From positions 4,833,555 to 4,897,554 of the forward strand of contig NZ_CP024091.1 of NCBI RefSeq assembly GCF_002736205.1: DNA of 64,000 bases, given 5' to 3'. This document shows positions 1-9,613 of the stretch, in pieces. The stretch's first letter is position 1; each line of letters starts with the position of its first letter. A program made the position numbers and the translations under genes. Under the pieces are notes generated by a model. The model ran no database searches. It was not told the origin of the DNA and saw only the letters and a list, made by a program, of their open reading frames with translations. Source of the DNA: Pedobacter ginsengisoli (GTDB taxonomy: Bacteria > Bacteroidota > Bacteroidia > Sphingobacteriales > Sphingobacteriaceae).

Positions 1-15
1 AATAAATAAAAAATT

Positions 16-705
16 ATGTCTAAGGGAATTAAAATACTGATTGTTGAAGATGATGAGAATTTGCGCTTTTTGGTGGTACATCGCTTAAAAGCCGAAGGCT
101 ATGATGTTTTGGAGGTGGGCGATGGTTTAGCCGCCGAAAAGATGATATTAGAGGAGCAACCAGATATTGTTCTTTTAGATTGGATGTTGCCAGGTAAACA
201 GGGAGCTGAGGTTTGTGAGGAAGTACGTAAACAAGGCTTTGAGAATCTAATTATTATGATGACTGCCAAAGCCCAGGATGTAGATAAAATTGATGCATAC
301 AACTTTGGTGCTTCTGATTATGTAACTAAACCATTTAATATGGATGTATTGGTTGCAATGCTAGATAGTAAGGTTAAATATTTGCTTAATAATGACCGTT
401 CAGAAGTTCATCGTTTTGGCAACATGGAACATCATCCTAATATCCATACACTATTTAGAAATGGGAAGAAAATAGAGCTTACAATTCTTGAAAACAGAAT
501 TTTACTTTATTTCTTAAGAAATCCGAATAAAGTGATTAACAGAGATGAGCTTATGCTGGTTGTTTGGGGATACAACTCTGATGTGAACACCAGAACTCTT
601 GATATGCACATTGTGCGCCTACGCAAAAAAATAGAGCTTAATCCGGATAACCCGCAGTTGCTTCAAACTGTAAGAGGTGTGGGATATCGCTTTAATCCTG
701 CTTAG
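16..705 (+). CDS. OmpR/PhoB-family two-component response regulator
   Basis: This is a cytoplasmic DNA-binding response regulator of 229 aa, the usual length for the OmpR family. The receiver domain (about 5-120) has the acidic pocket D12/D13, the phospho-acceptor D55 (LLDWMLPG), the switch residue T83 and the conserved K105 (TKPF). The C-terminal winged-helix domain (about 130-229) carries the RTLDMHIVRLRKKI recognition helix and ends in the typical RGVGYRF. The partner kinase is not visible; it may lie upstream of the window. The gene ends at base 705, and the convergent membrane-protein gene ends at base 706, so there is no spacer. Regulated genes cannot be deduced. Confidence 0.93.
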   Translation: MSKGIKILIVEDDENLRFLVVHRLKAEGYDVLEVGDGLAAEKMILEEQPDIVLLDWMLPGKQGAEVCEEVRKQGFENLIIMMTAKAQDVDKIDAYNFGASDYVTKPFNMDVLVAMLDSKVKYLLNNDRSEVHRFGNMEHHPNIHTLFRNGKKIELTILENRILLYFLRNPNKVINRDELMLVVWGYNSDVNTRTLDMHIVRLRKKIELNPDNPQLLQTVRGVGYRFNPA

Positions 706-1596
706 TTACATTTGTAATGGGAACCAGGCAAATAATATTAAAGCCAGGTATTGTAACAGCATAGTTCCATCAAGGTAAAAGAAATAATAATATTCATTCT
801 TCTTTATATTTGATTTAAAGATTAACCAACCTGTTAAGATTATTGTTAGGGTAAGTGCAAGGATGTCTCCAAGTGTAGCTTGTCTGAATAATATTAAAAG
901 CAAAACATATAGGCCGAGTAGGAATTGACAAAAGATGTATGCCTTTTTCTCTCCAAGTATTACAGGGATTGTTTTAAGGGCGTAAAGCTTATCCTGGAAT
1001 AGATCACGGATGTCAAAGGGAACAGTTATAGCTGCAATAAATAGAAAGCGTTTGGCTACAAGCAAAAGTGTTTCCGCCGAAGAGATATTGATCTGATAGC
1101 TGCGTTCAAGTTCAACAATTGGTAATAGTACGCTGCTCACGGACCATACAAGAGCAATCAGAAAGAGCTTAATTCCGGGGATATTTCTTAGCCCAATTTG
1201 TTGCTTGTTGAGTGTCAAAAAGGGCACGTTATAGCCCACTGCCATTAATCCGGTAAAGGCCATAAGTAGTTTCGATTCGAAACTTAAATACCACAAACCA
1301 AGAGGAATTAGACACAAAATACAGATTAATGTAATTGAAATGATTAACCGATGGTGCGAAAATATCCACCTGACTCTAATATAGGGTGAATTCCCTGGAT
1401 CTTTAGGCTTAGCTAAAAGCATACTAAAGTTGTATAGGCCAACTGTAGCAAAGAATAAAAATGCAAGGATGTATTTATCGGCAGGAACATGCAAAAGATG
1501 GTAGGTCACCAATCCTTGGGCGGCGGCACAAATACCGATAAATAGATTGCTGAATAACAGGAAATCAAGAATAGAAAGAAGTATTCTTTTAATCAT
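706..1596 (-). CDS. UbiA-like prenyltransferase-family membrane protein
   Basis: A polytopic membrane protein of 296 aa with about eight or nine hydrophobic helices. The segment around 195-202 (DIRDLFQD) matches the second aspartate-rich motif of UbiA prenyltransferases, and YNVP followed by LRNIPGIK (about 122-143) matches their central region. The first motif, normally NDxxDxxxD, is poorly kept: the equivalent region (about 54-66) has LYNFSMLLAKPKD. Known UbiA enzymes attach isoprenoid chains to aromatic rings. Given the degenerate first motif, the reaction and substrate here are uncertain. It lies upstream in transcription from nothing obvious and converges with the response regulator gene. 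Confidence 0.65.
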   Translation of the reverse strand: MIKRILLSILDFLLFSNLFIGICAAAQGLVTYHLLHVPADKYILAFLFFATVGLYNFSMLLAKPKDPGNSPYIRVRWIFSHHRLIISITLICILCLIPLGLWYLSFESKLLMAFTGLMAVGYNVPFLTLNKQQIGLRNIPGIKLFLIALVWSVSSVLLPIVELERSYQINISSAETLLLVAKRFLFIAAITVPFDIRDLFQDKLYALKTIPVILGEKKAYIFCQFLLGLYVLLLILFRQATLGDILALTLTIILTGWLIFKSNIKKNEYYYFFYLDGTMLLQYLALILFAWFPLQM

Positions 1597-1620
1597 TTGT
1601 ACTGAAGAGGTTTAATTTAA

Positions 1621-2892
1621 TCAGGCCCGCTTCAATTCAAATATCGTTATTTCTGGTAAAATTCCAACTCTTCCAGGGTAACCCAGAAAACCATAGCCAA
1701 CATTTACATAAAGCTGTTGGTTTTGTTCTCTGTATAGTCCGGCCCATTCTTTGTATATATATTGTATTGGGCTCCATTGATAATGCTCAGTTCTTACACC
1801 AAATTGCATACCATGGGTATGTCCGCTAAACATGGCGTCTATTTGTTGATATTTTTTCAGTACCTCCTGTCTCCAGTGAGAAGGATCATGTGATAGTAAT
1901 AATTTTACAGGTAAATCAGCCGTATCTTTAGTCGCCAGATCCATCCTACCATATTTAGGAAAACGGCCCATACCCCAATTTTCAATTCCTAAGACTCCAA
2001 TTTCCTCACCATCTACTTTAAGTCGCCTATGTTCATTCATTAATAAATCCCATCCCATTATTTTATGAGTTTTTATAACATCCTGAAGATTTTTAGCCTT
2101 GGCAGCTGAAGGGGCGCCACCAAAATGATAATCCCCGTAATCATGATTTCCAAGTACCGAATATACTCCAAGAGGTGCTTTTACCTTACTAAACAGATCC
2201 TGATAATCGCGCATTTCAGTTGCCATATCATTTACAAGATCTCCCGTAAAAAAAATAAAATCAGGCTTTTCTGCCAACAACATATCCACGCCCCCCTGCA
2301 CCGCTCTTTTATTGTAGAAACTCCCTGAATGAATATCCGAGATCTGGCCAAGCTTGATGCCTTCAAATGCCCTTGGAAGATTGGGTAGAACCAGTGTTCT
2401 TCGTTTTATTTTATAGTCATATGCTCCAGAGGAAATGCCCCATGTAAGTGAAGTTAGGGGAATAGCCGCTGTAATTAACCCAGCTTTTACAATAAAAGAT
2501 GACCTACTTATAGGCTCTCCAAAAGGCTCAGTTTCTTTAACTGCCACAGATGTATCTTTCTTTTTAAGTGATCTGTTCATTTTAATGATTAATCTTCTGA
2601 GATCATCAATCAATAGAAATGGTAGCATCACAATCTTACAAATTAATGTTAAGAAGAACGCAACAAGTATAATAGAGCGTAAGCTTAGGTACAAAGGTAA
2701 ATAAGAAGGGACATAGATAGCTGAAAATACCCCTATTACAAGAATGCCCGTATAGGTCCACCAAATTACAGAGAAAAGTTTCTTTGTAGCTGGCCTCCAT
2801 TTGTTAAAAACTGATAAAACTGCGCGATAGCAATAATAATCGAAAGCCAGAAGGAAAATTGATAAAATTATAAGTGCGGGTAGTCGTCCCAT
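1621..2892 (-). CDS. Membrane-anchored metallophosphoesterase (calcineurin-like)
   Basis: A 423-aa protein with three N-terminal membrane helices (about 5-25, 42-60, 68-95) and another hydrophobic stretch near 135-155 before the catalytic domain. The catalytic domain keeps the full metallophosphoesterase signature: DIH (D186, H188), GDLVND (D218), GNHD (about 248-251), SHDP and GHTH towards the C terminus. These residues bind two metal ions and hydrolyse a phosphoester. The architecture resembles YkuE/YaeI-type enzymes, some of which act on lipids, but the substrate is not visible. It is 20 bases downstream of the MoxR-like ATPase gene on the same strand, so co-transcription is likely. Confidence 0.85.
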   Translation of the reverse strand: MGRLPALIILSIFLLAFDYYCYRAVLSVFNKWRPATKKLFSVIWWTYTGILVIGVFSAIYVPSYLPLYLSLRSIILVAFFLTLICKIVMLPFLLIDDLRRLIIKMNRSLKKKDTSVAVKETEPFGEPISRSSFIVKAGLITAAIPLTSLTWGISSGAYDYKIKRRTLVLPNLPRAFEGIKLGQISDIHSGSFYNKRAVQGGVDMLLAEKPDFIFFTGDLVNDMATEMRDYQDLFSKVKAPLGVYSVLGNHDYGDYHFGGAPSAAKAKNLQDVIKTHKIMGWDLLMNEHRRLKVDGEEIGVLGIENWGMGRFPKYGRMDLATKDTADLPVKLLLSHDPSHWRQEVLKKYQQIDAMFSGHTHGMQFGVRTEHYQWSPIQYIYKEWAGLYREQNQQLYVNVGYGFLGYPGRVGILPEITIFELKRA

Positions 2893-2912
2893 TTAATTAT
2901 TTTTAGAGTAAA

Positions 2913-4409
2913 TTACCTGAAATTAATATCATCATCATCGTCATCAAGCTCGGTATTGAACAAGCTTTCAAACATATCTGAGAATCCGAATCCCCCTTCA
3001 AGGTATTTTTTGTTTAATTGTGAATGTTCGGCAAGGCCATGCAATACGAATTCCATTAATAATAGGGTCTGGTTTTCACTAAGCTTTGGATGAAACTTTT
3101 TAACAAGATCATATAGGCCATTAACACCTCTCAGCTGTTGCTGATACTTAACTTGTGTAAGAGAATCAGCAATATCTAAAGTATTACCTTCTGTAAACCA
3201 TTCTGTGATGTCATTGTATGGATTTGCAGTTTTACTTTTTTTTGCTCTTTCCGGATCTGGGAAATAGCGGGCAAATAAACTTTTAATTGCTTTGCCAATA
3301 AGCGTATTTGCAACTTTTGCAGGGCCTTCTAGCTCGCCCTCATAAACCAGCTCAATTTTTCCTGTTACAGCAGGTATAATGCCTGCCAGATCAGAAAGTC
3401 TTACAAAAGTACTCTTCTCTCCATTAATTAACATTCTGCGTTCTGCAGTACTAATTAGATTCTCATATGCAGTAATAGTTAATCTGGCTGATACTCCTGA
3501 TTTCTGATCAATATATTCACTTTTTCTTGCCTCAAATGCAACTTGTTCTATTAGATCTTTTACTAAGCCATCAGCCTCAATATTAGCTTTTTGTTCTTCT
3601 GATGTCTTTGCTTCCTGAAATGTTATCCTTCTTGATATATCAATACTTTTAGGGTAGTGCGTTAGGATCTGACTTTCTATACGATCTTTTAGAGGCGTTA
3701 CAATAGAACCTCTATTGGTATAATCTTCAGGGTTTGCAGTAAATACAAACTGTACATCAAGAGGTAAACGAAGCTTAAAGCCTCTTATCTGAATATCTTT
3801 TTCCTGAAGCATATTAAATAATGCTACCTGTATGCGTGCTTGTAAATCAGGTAACTCATTAATTACAAATATACTTCTGTGAGCCCTTGGTATTAGTCCA
3901 AAGTGAATTACACGTTCATCATTATAAGTTAACTTTAGGGTAGCGGCTTTAATTGGATCCACATCGCCAATTAAATCAGCAACAGTTACATCTGGTGTAG
4001 CCAGTTTTTCAGTATATCTTTCACTTCGATGTTGCCAGCTAATAGGAGTATTGTCACCATGAATTAGTATTTCATGTTTTGCATACCACGAAATAGGATT
4101 CAAAGGGTCATCAAAGATCTCACTTCCACTCACATAAGGAATATATTCATCTAATAGGTTTACCATTAAACGGGCAATACGTGTTTTTGCCTGCCCGCGC
4201 AAACCCAATAATAAAATATTGTGTCGCGATAAAATAGCTGTCTGTAACTCAGGAATTACTGTTTCATCATATCCTAAAATACCTTCAAATCCTGCTTCCT
4301 TATTTTGAAGCTGGACAATCAGATTTTTGCGAAGCTCGTCTTTTACCGATAACGATCTGTAGCTTGAGGCTTTTAACTGACCTAGGGTTTTTATATTGTT
4401 GTGATCCAT
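2913..4409 (-). CDS. MoxR/Mg-chelatase-like AAA+ ATPase
   Basis: A 498-aa AAA+ protein. The P-loop region reads GLRGQAKTR (near residue 70) and the Walker B position reads FVINELPDL (near 190). Both deviate from the canonical GxxGxGKT and DE motifs. From memory these same substitutions recur in a broad family annotated as magnesium chelatase or sigma-54-interacting protein, so they are probably a family trait rather than decay. FTANPEDYTNRG and PLKDRI are sensor and arginine-finger-like segments. The C terminus ends in a run of six aspartates. It sits just downstream of a VWA gene; MoxR/VWA pairs usually act as chaperone-like complexes for assembly or metal insertion. The client is unknown. 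Confidence 0.82.
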   Translation of the reverse strand: MDHNNIKTLGQLKASSYRSLSVKDELRKNLIVQLQNKEAGFEGILGYDETVIPELQTAILSRHNILLLGLRGQAKTRIARLMVNLLDEYIPYVSGSEIFDDPLNPISWYAKHEILIHGDNTPISWQHRSERYTEKLATPDVTVADLIGDVDPIKAATLKLTYNDERVIHFGLIPRAHRSIFVINELPDLQARIQVALFNMLQEKDIQIRGFKLRLPLDVQFVFTANPEDYTNRGSIVTPLKDRIESQILTHYPKSIDISRRITFQEAKTSEEQKANIEADGLVKDLIEQVAFEARKSEYIDQKSGVSARLTITAYENLISTAERRMLINGEKSTFVRLSDLAGIIPAVTGKIELVYEGELEGPAKVANTLIGKAIKSLFARYFPDPERAKKSKTANPYNDITEWFTEGNTLDIADSLTQVKYQQQLRGVNGLYDLVKKFHPKLSENQTLLLMEFVLHGLAEHSQLNKKYLEGGFGFSDMFESLFNTELDDDDDDINFR

Positions 4410-4441
4410 GTCTTATCTTTTCGAATTGAGCGTTTAGTATT

Positions 4442-5539
4442 TTACCTCACTGTTTTGCGTCTATTCTTTATATAATCTTCAAAAATGTATTCTCCAAGCC
4501 CTGTTAAGGAACTATAGAATGCTCTTCCGCCATTAATTTGAGTAAATTCTCTCACAAATTGCTGCAGGTACGGGTCCTGAGCTATCATAAATGTAGTAAT
4601 AGGAATATTAAGTCGTTTGCATTGAGCTGCCATATTCAATGTTTTATTAATCACCTTTCTGTCAAGCCCCATACTATTTTTATAATACCGGCCATTTTCC
4701 TTTAAGCAGGTCGGTTTACCATCGGTGATCATGAAAATCTGTTTGTTATGGGTTTTACGGCGACGCAATAAATCGGCAGCTAGCTCTAATCCTGCAAAGG
4801 TATTTGTATGATATGGGCCTACTTGTAGGTATGGTAAATCTTTGATTGATATAGGCCAGGCGTCGTTACCAAACACAACAATATCAAGAGTATCCTTAGG
4901 GTATCTGGTTTTAATCAACTCTGCAAGTGCCATAGCTACCTTTTTAGCAGGAGTTATCCTATCCTCTCCATATAGAATCATAGAGTGAGATATGTCTATC
5001 ATCAGTACGGTAGAAGTGAGGGTTTTATAGTCTTTTTCCTCTACTTCTAAATCTCTCTCAGTTAAAGTAAAGTTTGCAATACCATGATTTATTTGGGCGT
5101 TTTGTATCGAAGCAGTAATATCTATCTGATCTAAGCTATCTCCAAAAGAGAACTCTCTTCTATCCGCATTTTTTTCTTCACCAATACCTGATATATTGGT
5201 GTTATGGTTTCCTCTTCCGGCTTTTTTTAATCTACCGAATATTTCTTCAAGGGCAGACTTACGTATTGTCTGTTCAGTTTTTGCCGTAATGCTTAAGTCT
5301 CCATTTGCAGGGTTCTCTTTAAGATAACCTTTTTCTGTAAGGTCATCAATAAAATTGCCCATGCCATATTCATTGTTTGTGAACTTATATTTCTTGTCCA
5401 GCTCATTCATCCATGCCAATGCCTCTCCTGCATCACCGGCAGTATAATTCAGTAGCTGGGTGAAAAGCTTAAGCAATTCATCAAACCCACCTTTTGGTAA
5501 ATCATCGGGTTGGAAATTAGAAAAATGAAAACCTCTCAT
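4442..5539 (-). CDS. VWA-domain protein, partner of MoxR-like ATPase
   Basis: A soluble 365-aa protein without a signal peptide. A helical N-terminal half (1-160) precedes a von Willebrand A domain. The MIDAS metal site is intact: DISHS (D182, S184, S186) with TDGKPT further on (near 270). The gene lies 32 bases upstream of the MoxR-like ATPase gene on the same strand and probably forms an operon with it. In characterised MoxR/VWA and chelatase I/D systems the VWA protein binds the ATPase hexamer and the client. The start was taken at the first ATG of the frame; a gap of about 95 bases separates it from the upstream cupin-like gene. Confidence 0.8.
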   Translation of the reverse strand: MRGFHFSNFQPDDLPKGGFDELLKLFTQLLNYTAGDAGEALAWMNELDKKYKFTNNEYGMGNFIDDLTEKGYLKENPANGDLSITAKTEQTIRKSALEEIFGRLKKAGRGNHNTNISGIGEEKNADRREFSFGDSLDQIDITASIQNAQINHGIANFTLTERDLEVEEKDYKTLTSTVLMIDISHSMILYGEDRITPAKKVAMALAELIKTRYPKDTLDIVVFGNDAWPISIKDLPYLQVGPYHTNTFAGLELAADLLRRRKTHNKQIFMITDGKPTCLKENGRYYKNSMGLDRKVINKTLNMAAQCKRLNIPITTFMIAQDPYLQQFVREFTQINGGRAFYSSLTGLGEYIFEDYIKNRRKTVR

Positions 5540-5635
5540 ATATTCATTATAAACGAATTATCGAAGGTAAAAGTTTGAGGCATTAATAATGTTATCCGGG
5601 TGTAAAAATACCCCTAATACGGTGGCTTAGAGTAA

Positions 5636-6517
5636 TTATTTAGGACTGCCGTTAGCTAAAGCTCTCTCAGCCCGTTTTATCGCTAGTCGTTCTCTCCATT
5701 TTGCATAAGGGGCTTTAAAAGCCATTTTTAATACACTGTCAACACCACCTTTTACTGCAAGGTTAAAAACACTTTGGGCTTTTCTGGTAATAGAAGCATC
5801 CCAGGCTCTTAAACTTAATGAAAAAGAACCATCCAGGTATTTCATCCAATGCCACATTCCGGTAGGCATAAAAAGCGTATCGCCGTGTTCAAGGAAAACC
5901 TCGTAACCTTCAACACCTTTAAGTGCAGGGAATTTTTCAAAATCAGGATTAGCCACATCATAATCCTCCAGCGCATAAGTTGCATTAGGGATACAGTACA
6001 AACGCTCTTTCCATTTATTGTCAAAAAGAATAATGTGTTTTCTGCCTCCAAAATGGGTATGGAAAAGATGGGGTAAATCTATATCATAATGTAAGAAGGT
6101 AACTGAGTTTGATCCTCCAAAAAACATTGCGGGCATACTTTCAATAAAACCACCCATCAAGTCTTTAGGAATCACTATGTCATTTACCAGATTGGGGACA
6201 TGTTTAAACAGGTTAAAGAAAAAGATTCTTAGCTCAGTTGGCTTAGACTTAATCAGATCCAGATAATCTCCGAATTTCATTTCGGCAACTGAAGCATTAA
6301 TAGGCTTTGAAGGATCAGCTTTAGAGTTGTCCATTAAACTTACCTTCAATTCTCCTCCTATTTCCTTTAAATAGTCGGTAGTCCATTTTTCTCTTGCCGG
6401 CCATGTTTTAGTAAGCCCTTTAATGATTAAAGGACGTCTTGCATCTAAATAATTTTTCTTAAAATCAGCAGGGCTGATGCTCTCAACGGTGTCTACCGGC
6501 TTTAAAATAAAACTCAT
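5636..6517 (-). CDS. Cupin_8/JmjC-like oxygenase, copy 1
   Basis: A 293-aa cytoplasmic protein of the cupin_8 (JmjC-like) type. Key residues of an Fe(II)/2-oxoglutarate dioxygenase are visible: the HxD motif H143/D145 (LHYDID) and the distal histidine H223 (MWHWM), with K160 positioned as a candidate co-substrate ligand. Related bacterial proteins hydroxylate protein side chains, but no target can be named. It is the same length as the next gene and very similar, pointing to a tandem duplication. The pair is separated by about 140 bases and both lie on the minus strand. Confidence 0.8.
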   Translation of the reverse strand: MSFILKPVDTVESISPADFKKNYLDARRPLIIKGLTKTWPAREKWTTDYLKEIGGELKVSLMDNSKADPSKPINASVAEMKFGDYLDLIKSKPTELRIFFFNLFKHVPNLVNDIVIPKDLMGGFIESMPAMFFGGSNSVTFLHYDIDLPHLFHTHFGGRKHIILFDNKWKERLYCIPNATYALEDYDVANPDFEKFPALKGVEGYEVFLEHGDTLFMPTGMWHWMKYLDGSFSLSLRAWDASITRKAQSVFNLAVKGGVDSVLKMAFKAPYAKWRERLAIKRAERALANGSPK

Positions 6518-6658
6518 AAGTTTTAATGATAAGATACTTAATAACGACTAAATGCCTGTTTACTGATCTTATTTAGAACAAACTTAGATAAAAAAATCCT
6601 TCTCTTCATAATGCAATCGTTTAAAATCCCCGAAATAAATTAAAGATAACTGCCAACA

Positions 6659-7540
6659 TTAATAGGGCTGATGATTGACAAGCGCTTTATTTGCTCGTTT
6701 TATAGCCAGACTTTCTTTCCAGCTCATGTATTTTTCTCTGAAATTAGCCTTCATAAAATCATCAAATTTCCGCTGAACAGTAAGATTGTATAAACTTTTT
6801 GCTTTTACGCCAAATGATTTATCCCATGCCCTTAAACTAATAGAGAATGAACCATCCAGGTATTTCATCCAATGCCAGTAACCTGTAGGCATAAACAGTG
6901 TGTCACCATGCTCAAGGAAAGCCTCTACGCCTTTAACACCTTCCAATGCAGGAAATTTGTTGAAATCAGGATTTTCAACATCATAGTCTTCTAAAGCGTA
7001 AGTAGCAAACGGAATTTGATATAGACGTTTTTTCCATTTGTTTTCAAACAGGATAATGTGCTTTCTCCCATTAAAATGAGTGTGAAAAATGTGAGCTAGA
7101 TCTATATCATAGTGCAAAAAAGTAACAGAGCCTTTTCCGCCAAAAAACATGTTAGGATAGCTATCTAAAAAACCACCCATTAGTTCTTTTGGAGCACGGT
7201 AGTCTTCAAGTAATTTTTTTGCCTGTTTAATAGGGTCAAATAAAAAAATGCGAAGGTCTGTAGGTGTATTTTTTATTAATTCTATATAGTCTGCAAACTT
7301 CATTTCTGCTGCAGAAGCATTAATCGGTTTTGAAGGATCTGCTTTGGAACTATCATATAAAGGGACTGTTCTGTCACCAACAGCACTCTTCATATAGTCT
7401 AAATTCCACTTTTCATAGGCAGGCCAGGCCCTCGACATATTTTTTATAATAAGTGGTCTACGGGGATTCAGGTAGTTTTTTTCAAATTCCTCTTTAGAAA
7501 TATCATTAACGATATCGATTGGTGATAAGTCAAACTGCAT
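6659..7540 (-). CDS. Cupin_8/JmjC-like oxygenase, copy 2
   Basis: A 293-aa paralogue of the neighbouring cupin-like gene. It keeps the metal site at the same positions (H143, D145, H223) and K160. Over residues 141-160 the two copies agree at 17 of 20 positions, but the region about 100-118 differs strongly, which may reflect different substrates. The N-terminal motif RRPLIIK is kept in both. It is probably a cytoplasmic 2-oxoglutarate-dependent hydroxylase. It is transcribed divergently from the DUF1800 gene, with about 150 bases between their likely starts. Confidence 0.8.
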   Translation of the reverse strand: MQFDLSPIDIVNDISKEEFEKNYLNPRRPLIIKNMSRAWPAYEKWNLDYMKSAVGDRTVPLYDSSKADPSKPINASAAEMKFADYIELIKNTPTDLRIFLFDPIKQAKKLLEDYRAPKELMGGFLDSYPNMFFGGKGSVTFLHYDIDLAHIFHTHFNGRKHIILFENKWKKRLYQIPFATYALEDYDVENPDFNKFPALEGVKGVEAFLEHGDTLFMPTGYWHWMKYLDGSFSISLRAWDKSFGVKAKSLYNLTVQRKFDDFMKANFREKYMSWKESLAIKRANKALVNHQPY

Positions 7541-7693
7541 GTTAATTCAATATTAAGACGAAACAAAATTATAGAAAATGAGGAGGGGAGGGAATTACCC
7601 CAAATAAAAATTAAAAATCTCTGACAAAACATTAAGTTATATCCGGTTTAATCTTTTTTGCGTTTTAATTGTCATAGAAGTATAACCAACAAG

Positions 7694-9592
7694 ATGCCTA
7701 TGAAAACATCAATTAAGATTTCCCTCTCTTTTGTATTTGTTTTGTTATTAGTTCTTTTATTCTCTTCTTTTCAAAAGAAACCGGCAGCAGAAAAATTAAT
7801 TTTTCCTTATAAGCAGGCGGGTTTAAGCGAACGACAAGCGGCAGAGCATCTGCTAAGCAGATTCACTTATGGTCCTAAGCCTGGAGACATAGATCACGTT
7901 CTGGACATGGGCCTGGAAAAATGGTTTATGCAGCAGTTGGATGGCAATCTGGATGATAAAGTACTTAATGAAAAATTGGCTCAGTTTGAGGACATCAATT
8001 TAACCAATACTGAAGTCGAAAATAAATATCCCCGAGCTGCAAGAGTATTACGTATGGCCATTAAGGAAGGGGCAATAGATAAGGATTCTGTAAATAAAGG
8101 AAATCAGGCAGCTTATAGAAAGCAGATAAAGGATTATATGGAACAGAAAGGGTTAAAGCCGCAACGGGAACTGTATCGTCAGTTTATTAATCAAAAAATA
8201 TTAAGAGCTGCTTATACGAATAATCAATTGCGCGAATTGCTTACTGATTTCTGGTTCAATCATTTCAATGTTTCTTTAACTAAAAACCAATGTGCATCAT
8301 TTATTCCCGCTTATGAACGGGATGTGATCAGACCAAATGTAACCGATAAATTCAGCAATTTGCTCCTCGCTACGGCAAAGTCGCCAGCAATGCTTATCTA
8401 TCTTGATAATTTTATCAGTAGTGGACAACCAACTGCTAAAATGAGAAAAGATTCTATACTTATGAAAGATGGAACCATAGTGAAGAAGTTTAGGAAGGTT
8501 CAGACAAAAAAGAAACAGGGTGGACTAAATGAGAATTATGCCCGCGAGGTAATGGAACTACATACATTGGGTGTAGATGGTGGATATACTCAGGCTGATG
8601 TAACACAGGCTGCAAGGGTATTAACCGGCTGGACTATTGCTCCTATGGGAGATGATAGTTATGGCGGAGCTATAAAGAAACTGATTGATAATATAGAAGA
8701 AGCTAATCTTGAAAAAAGAGGGTTTGTGCACCAGGGAGATTTCTTATTCGTACCAACTCGACACGATAATGCCGAGAAAATAGTTCTGGGGAAGCGATTC
8801 GCCCCAAATGGTGGCTACGAAGAGGGTACTGTGCTATTAAATATGTTGGCCCATCATCCGTCTACAGCAAAGTTTATATCAAAAAAAATTGCTACTCGCT
8901 TTGTAAGTGATCAACCCGCTGCTAAACTCGCTGATAGAATGGCGAAAACTTTCATTAAATCTGATGGAGATATTAAACAGGTAATGATTGTTATGGTTTC
9001 ATCTCCGGAATTCTGGCAGGCTGATGCCTTAAGAGAAAAAACTAAATCGCCCTTTGAACTAGCCATTAGTGCCGTAAGGAGTCTGGAAGCTCAAATAGTA
9101 CAGCCATATCAATTGTTTAGTTGGGTTAATAAGATGGGGCAGAAGATGTACTACTACCAGGCACCAACTGGGTTTCCGGATAAGGGACAGTATTGGATTA
9201 ATACTGGCGCCTTATTAAACAGAATGAATTTTGGACTGGCTCTGGCCTCACAACGTATTCCGGGAATAAAGGTAGATCTCGGAGCTTTAAATAACCATCA
9301 TGAACCAGAAAGTGCTGATGAGGCCTTAACAATATATAGTAAGATCATTATGCCCGAACGAAATCTCGATGCGACAATAAAGCGGTTAAAGCCAATGCTT
9401 AAGGATCCGGATTTAAATAAGAAAGTAGAAATGGCCGCTAATAAAAACATAATGACAATACCAGATACTAATGAAGACACTCTTGCAAACATTAAAAAAA
9501 GTAGGATAGCTAAAGATATATATATAAAGAATTCTGAACTGGCACAGGTTGTAGGTGTAATTTTGGGTTCTCCCGAATTTCAACGTAAATAA
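7694..9592 (+). CDS. DUF1800 family exported protein
   Basis: About 632 aa from the ATG at 7694; a second ATG at 7700 is equally plausible. An in-frame TTG at 7658 would add twelve residues before the signal sequence and is less likely. The N terminus is a clear signal peptide or anchor (basic residues, then a hydrophobic run rich in V, L and F, about 7-28). The remainder matches the DUF1800 family: an N-terminal region with HLLSRFTYGP and a core with LREL-TDFWFNHFNV, ARVLTGWT and repeated LGSPEF-like segments. DUF1800 genes nearly always precede a DUF1501 gene, as here, 21 bases upstream. The biochemical function of the pair is unknown. Confidence 0.85.
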   Translation: MPMKTSIKISLSFVFVLLLVLLFSSFQKKPAAEKLIFPYKQAGLSERQAAEHLLSRFTYGPKPGDIDHVLDMGLEKWFMQQLDGNLDDKVLNEKLAQFEDINLTNTEVENKYPRAARVLRMAIKEGAIDKDSVNKGNQAAYRKQIKDYMEQKGLKPQRELYRQFINQKILRAAYTNNQLRELLTDFWFNHFNVSLTKNQCASFIPAYERDVIRPNVTDKFSNLLLATAKSPAMLIYLDNFISSGQPTAKMRKDSILMKDGTIVKKFRKVQTKKKQGGLNENYAREVMELHTLGVDGGYTQADVTQAARVLTGWTIAPMGDDSYGGAIKKLIDNIEEANLEKRGFVHQGDFLFVPTRHDNAEKIVLGKRFAPNGGYEEGTVLLNMLAHHPSTAKFISKKIATRFVSDQPAAKLADRMAKTFIKSDGDIKQVMIVMVSSPEFWQADALREKTKSPFELAISAVRSLEAQIVQPYQLFSWVNKMGQKMYYYQAPTGFPDKGQYWINTGALLNRMNFGLALASQRIPGIKVDLGALNNHHEPESADEALTIYSKIIMPERNLDATIKRLKPMLKDPDLNKKVEMAANKNIMTIPDTNEDTLANIKKSRIAKDIYIKNSELAQVVGVILGSPEFQRK

Positions 9593-9613
9593 ACTTAAAG
9601 TAAAAGATTAGCC

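Noticed and set aside
2927..2946. Short ATC/GTC repeat as a microsatellite
   Set aside because: It encodes the aspartate run at the end of the MoxR-like ATPase and is only about six units long.
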